Positions 30,974 through 39,732 of a stretch of DNA of 45,630 nt are shown in pieces. The stretch covers positions 1 to 45,630 of the forward strand of contig CAIYYX010000103.1 of assembly GCA_903930535.1 (NCBI GenBank). The letters run 5' to 3'. How positions within the stretch are numbered: the stretch's first letter is position 1; every line of letters starts with the position of its first letter. The notes beneath the pieces were generated by a model. It searched no databases. It was not told where the DNA came from and was given only the letters and a program-made list of their open reading frames with translations. Source of the stretch: an uncultured Sterolibacterium sp. (GTDB lineage Bacteria > Pseudomonadota > Gammaproteobacteria > Burkholderiales > Rhodocyclaceae). Position numbers and translations under genes: made by a program.

Positions 30974-33688
30974 ATGCCCCAGTCCAGAATTCCCCTAACC
31001 GAGCTCGCCGCCGATGCGGTGGTGCTTTGTTCCACCCACAGACTGGCCCGCAGCCTGCGCCTGGAACACGACCGCGCCAGTATTGCGCGAGGCCTCTCGC
31101 GCTGGCAGCCGCTTAAGGCGCTGACGCTGGCGCAATGGCTGGACGCGGTGCTGGCCGAGGCGCAGCTTTCGGGCGAAATTCCGGCAAGCTCAATTCCACG
31201 TCTGCCGCTCACATCCTTGCAGGAGCGCATTGTCTGGGACAGGGCGATCGGGGTCGGGAGCAGCGCCGAGGAGGCCTTGTTCGACCGCGAGGGACTGGCC
31301 GCCGCAGCAGCCGAGGCCAATGCCCTGCTCGACATCTGGCAGATGCCTGTTCCCGGCGCTGAACAGAGCGAGGAGACCCGGCAGTTCCTGCGCTGGCGCG
31401 AGGAGTTTCGCCGTCTGTGCGCTGACGCCGGCTGGCTCGAACCTGCGCGCATGCTCGATTGGCAGTTGGGCTGTATCGCCAAGGGTGCGGGCCGCCTGCC
31501 GGGCCAACTGGTGTTCGCCGGTTTCGACCGGCTTAACCCGCAGGAGATCCGTCTCGAAGCGCTGCTGGAAAAACGCGGCGTCGTCGTGCTCGAGCTTGAA
31601 CAGGGCCTCTCCCGGCCGGCGACGGGGATCTGTCTTGCTCTTCCCGACCGCGAGGCGGAGTGCCGCGCCGCCGCCTCCTGGGCACGGGAGAAGCTGGAAG
31701 AAAACCCGCGGGCGCGTTTAGGGCTGGTCGTGCCGGACCTGTCTTCACTGCGCGACACGCTCGCGGCCATTCTCGACGACGAACTCGATCCCGAGGCCGT
31801 GAGTCCGTCCCTGGCCGAAATGCCGCGCCGCTACAACTTTTCCCTGGGCGGTCCGCTGTCGCGTCAGGGCGTCGTCGACGCGGCGCTGAAGCTTCTGGCG
31901 CTCGCCGCCCATGGTCGCCGGGTCAGGCAGGTGGAGTTCTCCGCGCTGCTCTGTCTGCCCTACTGGTCGGCCGGGTCGAGCGAGGCGGATGGCCGCGCCA
32001 GACTCGATGCGCGGATGCGTGAGTTGCTGCCGCAGACGGTCTCCTTCGAGCGCATCCTGCGCTTCGCACTGTCGTCGAGTGGTGGCAAGAGCGGTCTCGT
32101 CCTGCCGCGCCTGCTGAAAGACATGACGGCCTTCAAGACGGTACAGGAGGGCGAGCCGTCGCGGCAGCTTCCCTCGGCCTGGGCGAAGGCCTTTCTGCGC
32201 ATGCTGGAGGCCTGCGCCTGGCCGGGCGAGAGGACGCTCTCCAGCCACGAATACCAGGCCAGGTGCGCCTTCGTCGAGACGCTGGACGGACTCTCCGAAC
32301 TCGACGCCGTGCTCGGGCGGGTGAGCCTGATCGAGGCCAATCGCCGCCTGGCCCAGATCTGCCGGGATCGCATCTTCCAGCCGGAGACAGAAGGCTCGCC
32401 GCAACTGGAAGTGATGGGCCTGCTCGAAGCGTCCGGCATGCCGCTCGATGCGCTCTGGGTGATGGGCATGAACGACCACCTCTGGCCGCCGCCTTCCCGG
32501 CCCAATCCCCTTCTGCCGGCGGAACTGCAGCGCAGGGTGCGCGCGCCCAATGCCTCGGCCGAGGTGCAGGGCGAGTTCGCATTTGCAATCCACAAGCGCC
32601 TCTTGAGGAGCGCGCCGGAAGTGGTCTTTTCCTGGGCGCAAAGCGAGGCGCACCGGGAATTGCGGCCAAGTCCGCTGTTGGCGAATATCGCGGCAGGGTC
32701 GCCGGAACGTTTTCTCGGCCACTCACGAACATTGGCGCTGACCGTTCCCCTGGAGCATATCGTCGATGACAGGGGACCGCCGGTGATGGAGGGTGAAGTC
32801 GTTCGCGGCGGCACCGGCCTCTTGCGCGCACAGGCGATCTGTCCCGCCTGGGCCTTCTACCGCTACCGTCTCGGCGCGAAGGCGCTGGGCGTCGCCGTCG
32901 AGGGCCTGGACGCGGCGGAGCGCGGCACCCTGGTGCATGCCGTGCTCCAGCATTTCTGGACAGGCCGCGGCTCGCAGGAACTCTCGGCGATGAACTCAGA
33001 GGAACGGCAGGAGGCCGTGGCCGGAGCGGTCGACACCGGGCTGCAGGAATTCAACGCGGAGCGCGAGGAAGCCTTGACGCCGCGCTTCCTCGAACTGGAG
33101 CGCGAACGCCTGCAGCACCTCGTTGCCGCCTGGCTGGAACTCGAGGCACAACGAACGCAGCCCTTCCGGGTGATCGCTTGCGAGGAAACGGCCGAGGTCG
33201 ATATCGAGGGCATAGGCATACACCTGGTGGTCGACCGCATCGACGAACTCGATGATGGCCGCCGCGTCATCCTCGACTACAAGACCGGCGCCGCTGTCAG
33301 CCAGGCCAGTTGGGGGGAGGAGCGCATCAGCGAACCGCAGCTGCCCATCTATGCGGTGATGCTGGCGCAGCCGGAGACGAGCTTTGCGGCGCTGGCCTTC
33401 GCCAGAATCAGGATGGAGGACGCCTCCTTCGTCGGCATCGCCGCCGAGTCGGGGCTCCTGCCCAAGGTTGCCGGCATCACCGATGCCGCGGCGCGCAGGT
33501 TGTTCCCCAGGCAGGAGAACTGGGATGAACTCATGAGCCACTGGCAGGAGAGTATCGCGGCCATCGCGCGCGAGATCAGGGCGGGCGAGGCGGCGGTGCG
33601 CTATGCCAGCGAAAAGGATCTCGAATACTGCGAGGTGTTGCCGCTCCTGCGTCTGGCGGAGCGCAGTTTACAGATCGAGGCGGAATGA
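30974..33688 (+). CDS. AddB-like PD-(D/E)xK nuclease of a double-strand break repair pair
   Basis: The 904-residue protein resembles the betaproteobacterial AddB-like 'probable DNA repair protein'. The N-terminal two thirds is a helicase-like scaffold without a Walker A; it shows ALTLAQWLDAVL early and LWVMGMNDHLWPPPSRPNPL in the middle. The C-terminal nuclease domain has the catalytic block VVDRIDELDDGRRVILDYKT (D, then D-Y-K), with an AERGTLVHAVLQHF helix before it. The start at ATG 30974 follows the small leader frame. The stop overlaps the AddA-like start (ATGA). Together they should process DNA ends for RecA. Confidence 0.85.
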   Translation: MPQSRIPLTELAADAVVLCSTHRLARSLRLEHDRASIARGLSRWQPLKALTLAQWLDAVLAEAQLSGEIPASSIPRLPLTSLQERIVWDRAIGVGSSAEEALFDREGLAAAAAEANALLDIWQMPVPGAEQSEETRQFLRWREEFRRLCADAGWLEPARMLDWQLGCIAKGAGRLPGQLVFAGFDRLNPQEIRLEALLEKRGVVVLELEQGLSRPATGICLALPDREAECRAAASWAREKLEENPRARLGLVVPDLSSLRDTLAAILDDELDPEAVSPSLAEMPRRYNFSLGGPLSRQGVVDAALKLLALAAHGRRVRQVEFSALLCLPYWSAGSSEADGRARLDARMRELLPQTVSFERILRFALSSSGGKSGLVLPRLLKDMTAFKTVQEGEPSRQLPSAWAKAFLRMLEACAWPGERTLSSHEYQARCAFVETLDGLSELDAVLGRVSLIEANRRLAQICRDRIFQPETEGSPQLEVMGLLEASGMPLDALWVMGMNDHLWPPPSRPNPLLPAELQRRVRAPNASAEVQGEFAFAIHKRLLRSAPEVVFSWAQSEAHRELRPSPLLANIAAGSPERFLGHSRTLALTVPLEHIVDDRGPPVMEGEVVRGGTGLLRAQAICPAWAFYRYRLGAKALGVAVEGLDAAERGTLVHAVLQHFWTGRGSQELSAMNSEERQEAVAGAVDTGLQEFNAEREEALTPRFLELERERLQHLVAAWLELEAQRTQPFRVIACEETAEVDIEGIGIHLVVDRIDELDDGRRVILDYKTGAAVSQASWGEERISEPQLPIYAVMLAQPETSFAALAFARIRMEDASFVGIAAESGLLPKVAGITDAAARRLFPRQENWDELMSHWQESIAAIAREIRAGEAAVRYASEKDLEYCEVLPLLRLAERSLQIEAE

Positions 33689-36600
33689 GCAGGCACATAG
33701 CGATGCTGGAAGAGGACCGCATCAGCCGGGAGCGCGCGCTGGCAATCGCTTCCTTCATCGTCGAGGCGCCGGCCGGGGCGGGCAAGACCGAGCTTCTGAC
33801 GCAGCGCTATCTGCGCCTGCTCTCGGTTGTCGACCATCCCGAGGAAATCGTCGCCATCACCTTCACCAACAAGGCCGCTGCGGAAATGCGCAACCGCATC
33901 CTGGAGAACCTGGAGCTGGCGGCAAAGGGTGTGCCCCCAGCGGCCGCCCACAAGCGCATTACCTTCGACCTGGCGCGAGCGGCCCTGCAGGCAGGGGACG
34001 AGCGCGGCTGGCAGCTCATGGCGCAGCCGGGACGTCTCTCGATACTCACCATCGATTCGCTGTGCGCCAGCCTCGCCCGGCAGATGCCCCTGCTCTCGCG
34101 CTTTGGCGCCCAGCCCAGGATCAGCGCAGACCCGGAACGCCACTATGAAGAGGCGGCGCGACGCACCCTGAATCTGCTCGACGAAGAGGCGGAGGGAGAG
34201 ACTGTGGCGGCGATCACCGAGGCCCTGCGCTATCTCGACAACGATGTGCTGCGCTGCTCCCGCCTCCTGGTGGGCATGCTGGCGCGACGCGACCAGTGGT
34301 TGCGCCATATCGTGAACCACGGCCCCTGCGAGGAGGCCGAGACAGGGCTCGCGGTGCTGGTCGGGCGCGATATCGAAAAGGCGGCGGGCGCAATCGACCC
34401 CGGCCTGCAGCAAGACCTGATGCCTCTCGCGCGCTATGCGGCAGAGAACTCTCCTGCAGGTTCTGCCATCGCGGCGCTCGCCGGCTGGACAACGCCGCTG
34501 GCCCCTGACGCTGAGGCGCTACCGCAGTGGCGCGCCTTGTGCGAGCTCTTATTGACCGGCAAGAACACCCTGAGGAAGAAGCTCACGGTGAATGAAGGCT
34601 TCCCGCCGGGAAAGGAATCCGAGCCTTTCAAGAAAGCCTTGCAGGATTGCCTCGCCGGATTGTCATCTGATGACACGGAGGCCTTGGCCCGCATCCGCAA
34701 ACTTCCGGATCCGCGCTATGGTGAGGATGAGTGGCGCGTCGTCGAGGCCCTGGCAAAACTGCTGAAGCTGGCCGCGGCGCAGCTTTGGGCGGTGTTTCTC
34801 GAGGAGGGCGAAGCCGACTTCGTCGAGGTGGCGCAGCGCGCGCTCCTGGCGCTGGGCGAGGAGGAGTCGCCCAGCGACCTGGCCTTGGGGCTCGACTATC
34901 GCATCAGGCATCTTTTGGTCGACGAGTTCCAGGACACCAGTCCGACCCAGGTGCAACTCCTGCAGCGTCTCACCCTGGGATGGCTGCCGCATGACGGCCG
35001 CACGCTGTTCGTGGTGGGCGATGCCATGCAGTCCATCTACCGTTTCCGCAAGGCCGACGTCGGACTTTTCCTCTCTGCAGCAGGTGAGAGCCTATCCCCC
35101 GGCCCCCTTCCCGGGGAAGAGAGTGATGTGTGTTCGCGGGCTGCGCGCGCTCCAAATGCAAGTCTGCCCCCGCCTAGGGGCGGCCCGTCGGCGGGCGGCG
35201 GAATCGGCAGCATTCCCTTGCAACGGCTCTGCCTTTATCGCAACAACCGCTCCTGCCCGGCGGTGGTGGACTGGGTCAATGAGGGCTTCAATAAAATATT
35301 TCCTGCAGCCGACAGCGTCACCTCCGGCGCCATCCGTTATCGTCCCTTCGTCGCGACACGCGCCGAACTTCCCGAGTCCGGCGTCCATGTCCATCCCGTC
35401 ATGGTCTCAGACAATCTGGAAGATGCTGACGCTCTCGAGGCAAACACCATCCTCGAGATCATAGCCAGGGAGCGCGCGGCGGATGCGACACGGAGCATCG
35501 CCGTGCTGGTGCGCGCGCGCAGCCATCTCGATGCGCTGGTCGCCGCCATCCGCCGTCATAGTCCGCATCTGCGCTTTCAGGCGGTGGAGATCGAGGCTCT
35601 CGGTGGCCGGCAAGCCGTGCAGGATCTGCTGTCTCTCACGCGCGCGCTCTGTCACCGCGCCGACCGCGTGAGTTGGCTGGCCATATTGCGCGCCCCCTGG
35701 TGCGGCCTCACGCTCGCCGATCTCCATGCGCTGGCAGCGATTGATCACCAGGCCAGCATCTGGCGCCTGATCAACGACGAGGACAGGATAGTCTGGCTGT
35801 CCGAAGACGGCAGGAATCGTCTTTCCCATCTGCGCAGCGTCATCAGTGAGGCCTTCGCCCACCAGGGCCGCTCGCGCCGCCGCCGCTGGGTCGAGGGCGT
35901 CTGGCTGAAGCTTGGCGGCGCCGCCAGTCTCAATGACCCAGCCGGCGCGGCCGATGCCAAGGCCTATCTCGATCTCCTGGATGAACTGGATGCCGCCGGC
36001 AGGTTTTCCCTGGAGCGGCTGGAAGAGGAAGTTTCAGCGCTCTATGCAGCGCCCGATGCCCTGGCAGACGGCTCGCTGCAGTTCATGACCATACACAAGT
36101 CCAAGGGCCTGGAGTTCGACACCGTGATTCTTCCGGGTCTGGCCAGAAAGAGCCGCAATGACGAGCACGAACTCATGCTCTGGGAGGAGGTGGTGCTCGA
36201 AGGCCTGAACGAGCACCTCGTCGCTGCGCCGGTAAGAAAGCGTGGCGGCGGCGGCAAGGGCGATTTGCCTTCTCCCTACGACTACCTGCGCCTGCTCGAA
36301 CAGGAGAGAAGCGGCAACGAGGACGCGCGCGTGCTTTACGTCGCCGCGACGCGGGCGATCCGCAGCCTGCATCTGGTCGGCGTGGCGAAGACGAATGCCG
36401 AGAGGGAAGCAATCCGGCCGGCAGGCAGTTTCCTCGATCTGCTCTGGCCTGCGGTGGTCGCCGCGTTTGCACGAGCATCTGGCGAAGAGGCCGCCTCTGT
36501 TCCGGAAGCTGGCCGCACCTCGCCCAGGCTGGTGCGCGTCGTCGCGCCAGCCGCGCCGGAAATTCTCAACCGGTTGCCATCGTCAAAGCCGCATGAGTCG

Positions 36601-37143
36601 CTGATGAGCGAGGCAGCGGAGGAGGGCGATCGCTTCTCAATCGATGCCAGCGTCGGCACGCTGGTCCATGCCTATCTTGAGATGATCGCGCGCTCGGGAC
36701 CCGAAGCCTGGAGCCGCGAGCGCATCCATTCCCTGTTGGCTGCGATGACGCTCTGGCTGCGGCAAAAAGGTCATGACGCTGGCGCAGCGACGGCGGCTGC
36801 CACCCGCGTCCAGGCCTGTCTGAATGCGACCCTGGACAGCGAAGCGGGACGCTGGGTGCTGGCAGTTCGGACGGATGCGGCGGCCGAGTTGGCGGTGACG
36901 GCGCTAGACCAGGACAAGACCGCCACCCATGTCGTCGACCGCTCTTTCGTCGAGGACGGAGTGCGCTGGATCATTGATTACAAGACGGCGCAGCTTGAGG
37001 ACGACGGCAAGGCGCTGACAGATCACGCCCAGCGCTACCGGACACAGCTCGAACGCTATGCGCAACTCTTCGCAGATGAAGGGCTGCCGTTGCGTCTGGG
37101 GGTCTTTTACGCCGCCCTCGGCCGTCTGGTCCTGCTACTGTAA
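33685..37143 (+). CDS. AddA-like UvrD-family helicase-nuclease with an inserted repeat
   Basis: A 1152-residue superfamily 1A helicase fused to a C-terminal nuclease. Walker A is EAPAGAGKT (27-35), followed by AITFTNKAAAEMRNRI (motif Ia), ILTIDSLCASLARQMP, LLVDEFQDTSPTQVQLLQRL (motif II, near 410), VGDAMQSIYRFRKADV (motif III, near 445), then the 2A domain with MTIHKSKGLEFDTVILPG (motif V) and VLYVAATRAIRSLHLV (motif VI). The nuclease block is WIIDYKTAQ near the end. About 39 residues (468-506) between motif III and LYRNNRS (motif IV) are extra Pro/Gly-rich sequence derived from repeat DNA. It partners with the AddB-like protein. Confidence 0.88.
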   Translation: MSRHIAMLEEDRISRERALAIASFIVEAPAGAGKTELLTQRYLRLLSVVDHPEEIVAITFTNKAAAEMRNRILENLELAAKGVPPAAAHKRITFDLARAALQAGDERGWQLMAQPGRLSILTIDSLCASLARQMPLLSRFGAQPRISADPERHYEEAARRTLNLLDEEAEGETVAAITEALRYLDNDVLRCSRLLVGMLARRDQWLRHIVNHGPCEEAETGLAVLVGRDIEKAAGAIDPGLQQDLMPLARYAAENSPAGSAIAALAGWTTPLAPDAEALPQWRALCELLLTGKNTLRKKLTVNEGFPPGKESEPFKKALQDCLAGLSSDDTEALARIRKLPDPRYGEDEWRVVEALAKLLKLAAAQLWAVFLEEGEADFVEVAQRALLALGEEESPSDLALGLDYRIRHLLVDEFQDTSPTQVQLLQRLTLGWLPHDGRTLFVVGDAMQSIYRFRKADVGLFLSAAGESLSPGPLPGEESDVCSRAARAPNASLPPPRGGPSAGGGIGSIPLQRLCLYRNNRSCPAVVDWVNEGFNKIFPAADSVTSGAIRYRPFVATRAELPESGVHVHPVMVSDNLEDADALEANTILEIIARERAADATRSIAVLVRARSHLDALVAAIRRHSPHLRFQAVEIEALGGRQAVQDLLSLTRALCHRADRVSWLAILRAPWCGLTLADLHALAAIDHQASIWRLINDEDRIVWLSEDGRNRLSHLRSVISEAFAHQGRSRRRRWVEGVWLKLGGAASLNDPAGAADAKAYLDLLDELDAAGRFSLERLEEEVSALYAAPDALADGSLQFMTIHKSKGLEFDTVILPGLARKSRNDEHELMLWEEVVLEGLNEHLVAAPVRKRGGGGKGDLPSPYDYLRLLEQERSGNEDARVLYVAATRAIRSLHLVGVAKTNAEREAIRPAGSFLDLLWPAVVAAFARASGEEAASVPEAGRTSPRLVRVVAPAAPEILNRLPSSKPHESLMSEAAEEGDRFSIDASVGTLVHAYLEMIARSGPEAWSRERIHSLLAAMTLWLRQKGHDAGAATAAATRVQACLNATLDSEAGRWVLAVRTDAAAELAVTALDQDKTATHVVDRSFVEDGVRWIIDYKTAQLEDDGKALTDHAQRYRTQLERYAQLFADEGLPLRLGVFYAALGRLVLLL
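35086..35202 (+). repeat. Palindromic repeat inserted in frame inside the AddA-like gene
   Basis: This segment holds several hairpins: CCCCGG / CCGGGG (35097-35102 with 35111-35116), CCGCC-TAGG-GGCGG (35170-35183) and GCCCG / CGGGC (35183-35196). It encodes SPGPLPGEESDV, later PPPRGGPSAGGG, which is atypical for helicases and resembles translated bacterial palindromic repeats. Length (about 117 bases) is a multiple of three, so the reading frame survives. Confidence 0.65.
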
Positions 37144-37176
37144 TATCCTGAAATCATCCTGGACAAGAACCGAAGC

Positions 37177-38088
37177 ATGATCGAGGAAATCGAGTTTCCC
37201 TCCGAAGGGGCCACGCTGCGGGGACGGCTCTTCATGCCGGATGCGCTGCCGCAAGTGCAGAAGCCGCCGGTGATCATCATGGCGCACGGAACCTCGGCAA
37301 CGATATTCATGGGAGTCGACAGCTATGCCGAGACTTTTTGCCGGGCCGGTTTCGCGGTCCTGCTCTATGACCACAGAAACCTCGGCAGAAGCGGCGGCGA
37401 GCCGCGCCAGGAGATCAATCCCTGGATACAGGCAAGAGGCTACAGGGATGCCATCGATTTCGTCGAAACGCGGGATGATCTCGATGCAGGCCGGATCGCG
37501 CTTTGGGGGAGCAGTTATTCCGGCGGCGAGGTCATGGTCGTAGGCGCGATGGACGAACGCATCAAGGCCATCTCTGCCCAGTGTCCGGTGTGCGGAACGG
37601 AGCCGCCGGTCTTGGCGACGAACAGGGCAAACTTCGAAGTCCTCAAGGAAACTTTTCTGCGCGGCGACGTTCGCGGCTCGAGGCAGACCACGACCGGGCC
37701 TATCCCGGTCGTGTCCTGCGACCAGATGGGCACGCCCTCCATTCTCAAACCCATACAGGCCTTCCGCTGGTTCATCGACTACGGCGGTCGCGCCGGGACG
37801 CATTGGATCAACAATGTCACGCGGGTGATACCGGATACACCCGTGCCCTTCAATCCCGTGCTGTGCGCGCCCTTCGTCAAGGCGCCGATACTGATGACGG
37901 TGGCACCCGAGGATGAGATGGTCCATGCCAATTACGCTGTCGCCAGGCTCGCCTTCGATCTCATGCCAGGCCCGAAAGAATGGCACGACATTCGCGGCGG
38001 TCATTTCGGGCTGATTTATTGCCCGAGCGATTTGTTCGACGAGGCGACCCGGTTGCAGGTCGGGTTTTTCAAGCAATGGCTTTCCTGA
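37177..38088 (+). CDS. Alpha/beta hydrolase, dienelactone-hydrolase/X-Pro-peptidase-like
   Basis: The 303-residue enzyme has the alpha/beta hydrolase fold: an opening strand with VIIMAHGTSATIFMGVDSYA (oxyanion HG), YDHRNLGRSGGEPRQEINPW, the nucleophile elbow IALWGSSYSGGEVM (S in GSSYSG), the acid in TVAPEDEMVHANY, and the histidine in WHDIRGGHFGLIY. No signal peptide is present. It opens a same-direction run of four genes (hydrolase, DinB, small protein, SDR). The substrate cannot be predicted; ester or lactone hydrolysis is likely. Confidence 0.87.
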   Translation: MIEEIEFPSEGATLRGRLFMPDALPQVQKPPVIIMAHGTSATIFMGVDSYAETFCRAGFAVLLYDHRNLGRSGGEPRQEINPWIQARGYRDAIDFVETRDDLDAGRIALWGSSYSGGEVMVVGAMDERIKAISAQCPVCGTEPPVLATNRANFEVLKETFLRGDVRGSRQTTTGPIPVVSCDQMGTPSILKPIQAFRWFIDYGGRAGTHWINNVTRVIPDTPVPFNPVLCAPFVKAPILMTVAPEDEMVHANYAVARLAFDLMPGPKEWHDIRGGHFGLIYCPSDLFDEATRLQVGFFKQWLS

Positions 38089-38101
38089 AGGGGAATGACA
38101 G

Positions 38102-38641
38102 ATGATCACTCGTGAATATCTGGTGTTGCTGGCAGCGTACAACCAGTGGATGAATGCCAGCCTCTATGAGGCTGCCGGCAAGCTGACCGCACAGGCGCTT
38201 GCGGCAGACAGGAAGGCGTTTTTCGGGTCCATCATCGGGACGTTGAATCATATCGCCGTCGCCGATACGCTCTGGCTGCAGCGCTTCGCAAAACATCCCT
38301 CCCATCATGCGGTGCTCGATGCAATTCGCGAGTTGCCGACACCCCTGTCGCTGGATACGATATTGTTCGAGGATCTCGGCGAGCTGGCGGATTACAGAAA
38401 GATGCTCGACGAGGTCATCAAGCAGTGGGCGGCGGCATTGAGCGAAGAGGACTTGCAGCATGTCCTGCACTACAAGAATATGAAAGGCGTGGCGGCGCAA
38501 AAGCGCATCGGAAGTCTGGCCGTGCATTTCTTCAATCATCAGACCCATCATCGCGGACAGGCGACGACGCTCATGAGCCAGGCCGGTTTGGATCTGGGTG
38601 TGACCGATTTGCTTGCCCTGATCCCGAATGAAATCGAATGA
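38102..38641 (+). CDS. DinB-family metal-dependent protein
   Basis: A 179-residue four-helix protein of the DinB/YfiT superfamily. The opening YLVLLAAYNQWMNASLYEAA is the usual first helix. The three metal-binding histidines are in GTLNHIAVADTLWLQR (near H49) and HFFNHQTHHRGQATTLM (near 142-150). Members are often thiol-dependent transferases or hydrolases, and the name reflects DNA-damage induction in Bacillus only. It begins 13 bases after the hydrolase, so it is co-transcribed. Confidence 0.88.
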   Translation: MITREYLVLLAAYNQWMNASLYEAAGKLTAQALAADRKAFFGSIIGTLNHIAVADTLWLQRFAKHPSHHAVLDAIRELPTPLSLDTILFEDLGELADYRKMLDEVIKQWAAALSEEDLQHVLHYKNMKGVAAQKRIGSLAVHFFNHQTHHRGQATTLMSQAGLDLGVTDLLALIPNEIE

Positions 38642-38677
38642 ATTAGACTGCATCCACAGCAAGCAGAGGAGTCGAAG

Positions 38678-38938
38678 ATGAACCCGGAAAAAATCCAGGT
38701 GCGGGTCACGGAGAGCGGCAAGTCCATGGACGTGGTGGTTCTCAACAAGCGCGCCAGCGGCATACAGGTGGTGCTCGGAGAAGGCGCCCACTGCGTCAAG
38801 TGCGATCTGTCGCCGACGCGCAACGGCATGGCCTATGCCGGCAGCGCCATGGGGCGGGAAATCGTCTATGAGAGAAGCCGTGAACAAGTCCAGGCGGATA
38901 TCGACAGGTTGAATCCCGCCCTGCGCAAATCAAGATAA
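38678..38938 (+). CDS. Conserved-looking hypothetical protein, 86 aa
   Basis: The 86-residue soluble protein starts at ATG 38678 behind AGAGGAGTCGAAG. It contains MDVVVLNKRASGIQVVLGEG, then a CVKC pair (AHCVKCDLSPTRNGMAYAG) and a helical tail (SREQVQADIDRLNPALRK). The CxxC-like pair (C-V-K-C) could bind metal. No named family is recognised. It lies between DinB and SDR genes with short gaps and is probably part of their operon. Confidence 0.65.
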   Translation: MNPEKIQVRVTESGKSMDVVVLNKRASGIQVVLGEGAHCVKCDLSPTRNGMAYAGSAMGREIVYERSREQVQADIDRLNPALRKSR

Positions 38939-38958
38939 CTTTTCCGGAGATTCGTCAC

Positions 38959-39732
38959 ATGGATTTTCAGTTGCAGGGCAAGGTCGCCATTGTCACCGGC
39001 GCCAGTCGCGGCATAGGACGGGGGATTGCGGAAGTGCTGGCGGGCGAAGGCATGCATCTTGTCCTGGTGGCAAGGTCTGGTGACCTGCTCGAAGAACTCG
39101 CCAGAACTTGCGGAGCAGTGTGTCTGGTGCAGGTGGCTGACCTGCGGGATGCGGCCGCGCCTGCCGCCGTCATCGCCGCCGCCATGGCGCGATTCGGCCG
39201 GCTAGACTTGCTGGTGAACAATGCCGGCGCCACGCAAAGAGGCGATTTCCTGGAACTTGACGACAGCCAGTGGAGCGACGGTTTCGCCCTCAAGTTCTTC
39301 GGCGCCATGCGCTGTTGTCGGGCCGCCTGGCCGCATCTCAGGGAGACGCGTGGTTCCATCATCAATATCGCGGGTGTCGGTGGGCGGGTCGCCAGCGCAG
39401 AGTTCACCATAGGCGGTTCGGTCAATTCGGCCCTGGCCAATTTCACCAAGGCTTTGGCTGATCGCGGCGTCAAGGAGGGCGTCCGCGTCAATGCCATCAA
39501 TCCGGGTGCGATCACCACCGAACGATTGGAGAGGCGCCTGAAAATCATTGCCGCCGAACAGGGAATAGCTCCGGCCGCTGCCGAGCACCACATGGTTGAG
39601 TCACTGGGGATTGCGCGGTTCGGGACGCCGCAGGAAATTGCCCGGGTCGTGGCGTTTCTGGCATCAGAGGCGGGAAGTTATTGCCAGGGCTCCGTCATCG
39701 ATGTGGATGGTGGCGAGACGCGGGCTATCTAG
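38959..39732 (+). CDS. SDR-family protein with an altered catalytic site
   Basis: A 257-residue Rossmann-fold SDR. The cofactor motif TGASRGIGRGIAEVL is at 12-26 and NNAGATQRGDFLELDD follows near 89. Where classical SDRs have the catalytic S, then Y-x-x-x-K, this one reads IINIAGVGGRVASAEFTI, then GGSVNSALANFTKALADRGV. The serine is replaced by Ala/Gly, and the Tyr and Lys positions hold F or G and N. The C-terminal NPGAITTERLERRL and QGSVIDVDGGET are normal. It is probably a divergent SDR of the GGS-x-N-x-A-L type whose chemistry differs or is lost. Its TAG stop shares bases with the stop of the convergent gene. Confidence 0.85.
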   Translation: MDFQLQGKVAIVTGASRGIGRGIAEVLAGEGMHLVLVARSGDLLEELARTCGAVCLVQVADLRDAAAPAAVIAAAMARFGRLDLLVNNAGATQRGDFLELDDSQWSDGFALKFFGAMRCCRAAWPHLRETRGSIINIAGVGGRVASAEFTIGGSVNSALANFTKALADRGVKEGVRVNAINPGAITTERLERRLKIIAAEQGIAPAAAEHHMVESLGIARFGTPQEIARVVAFLASEAGSYCQGSVIDVDGGETRAI

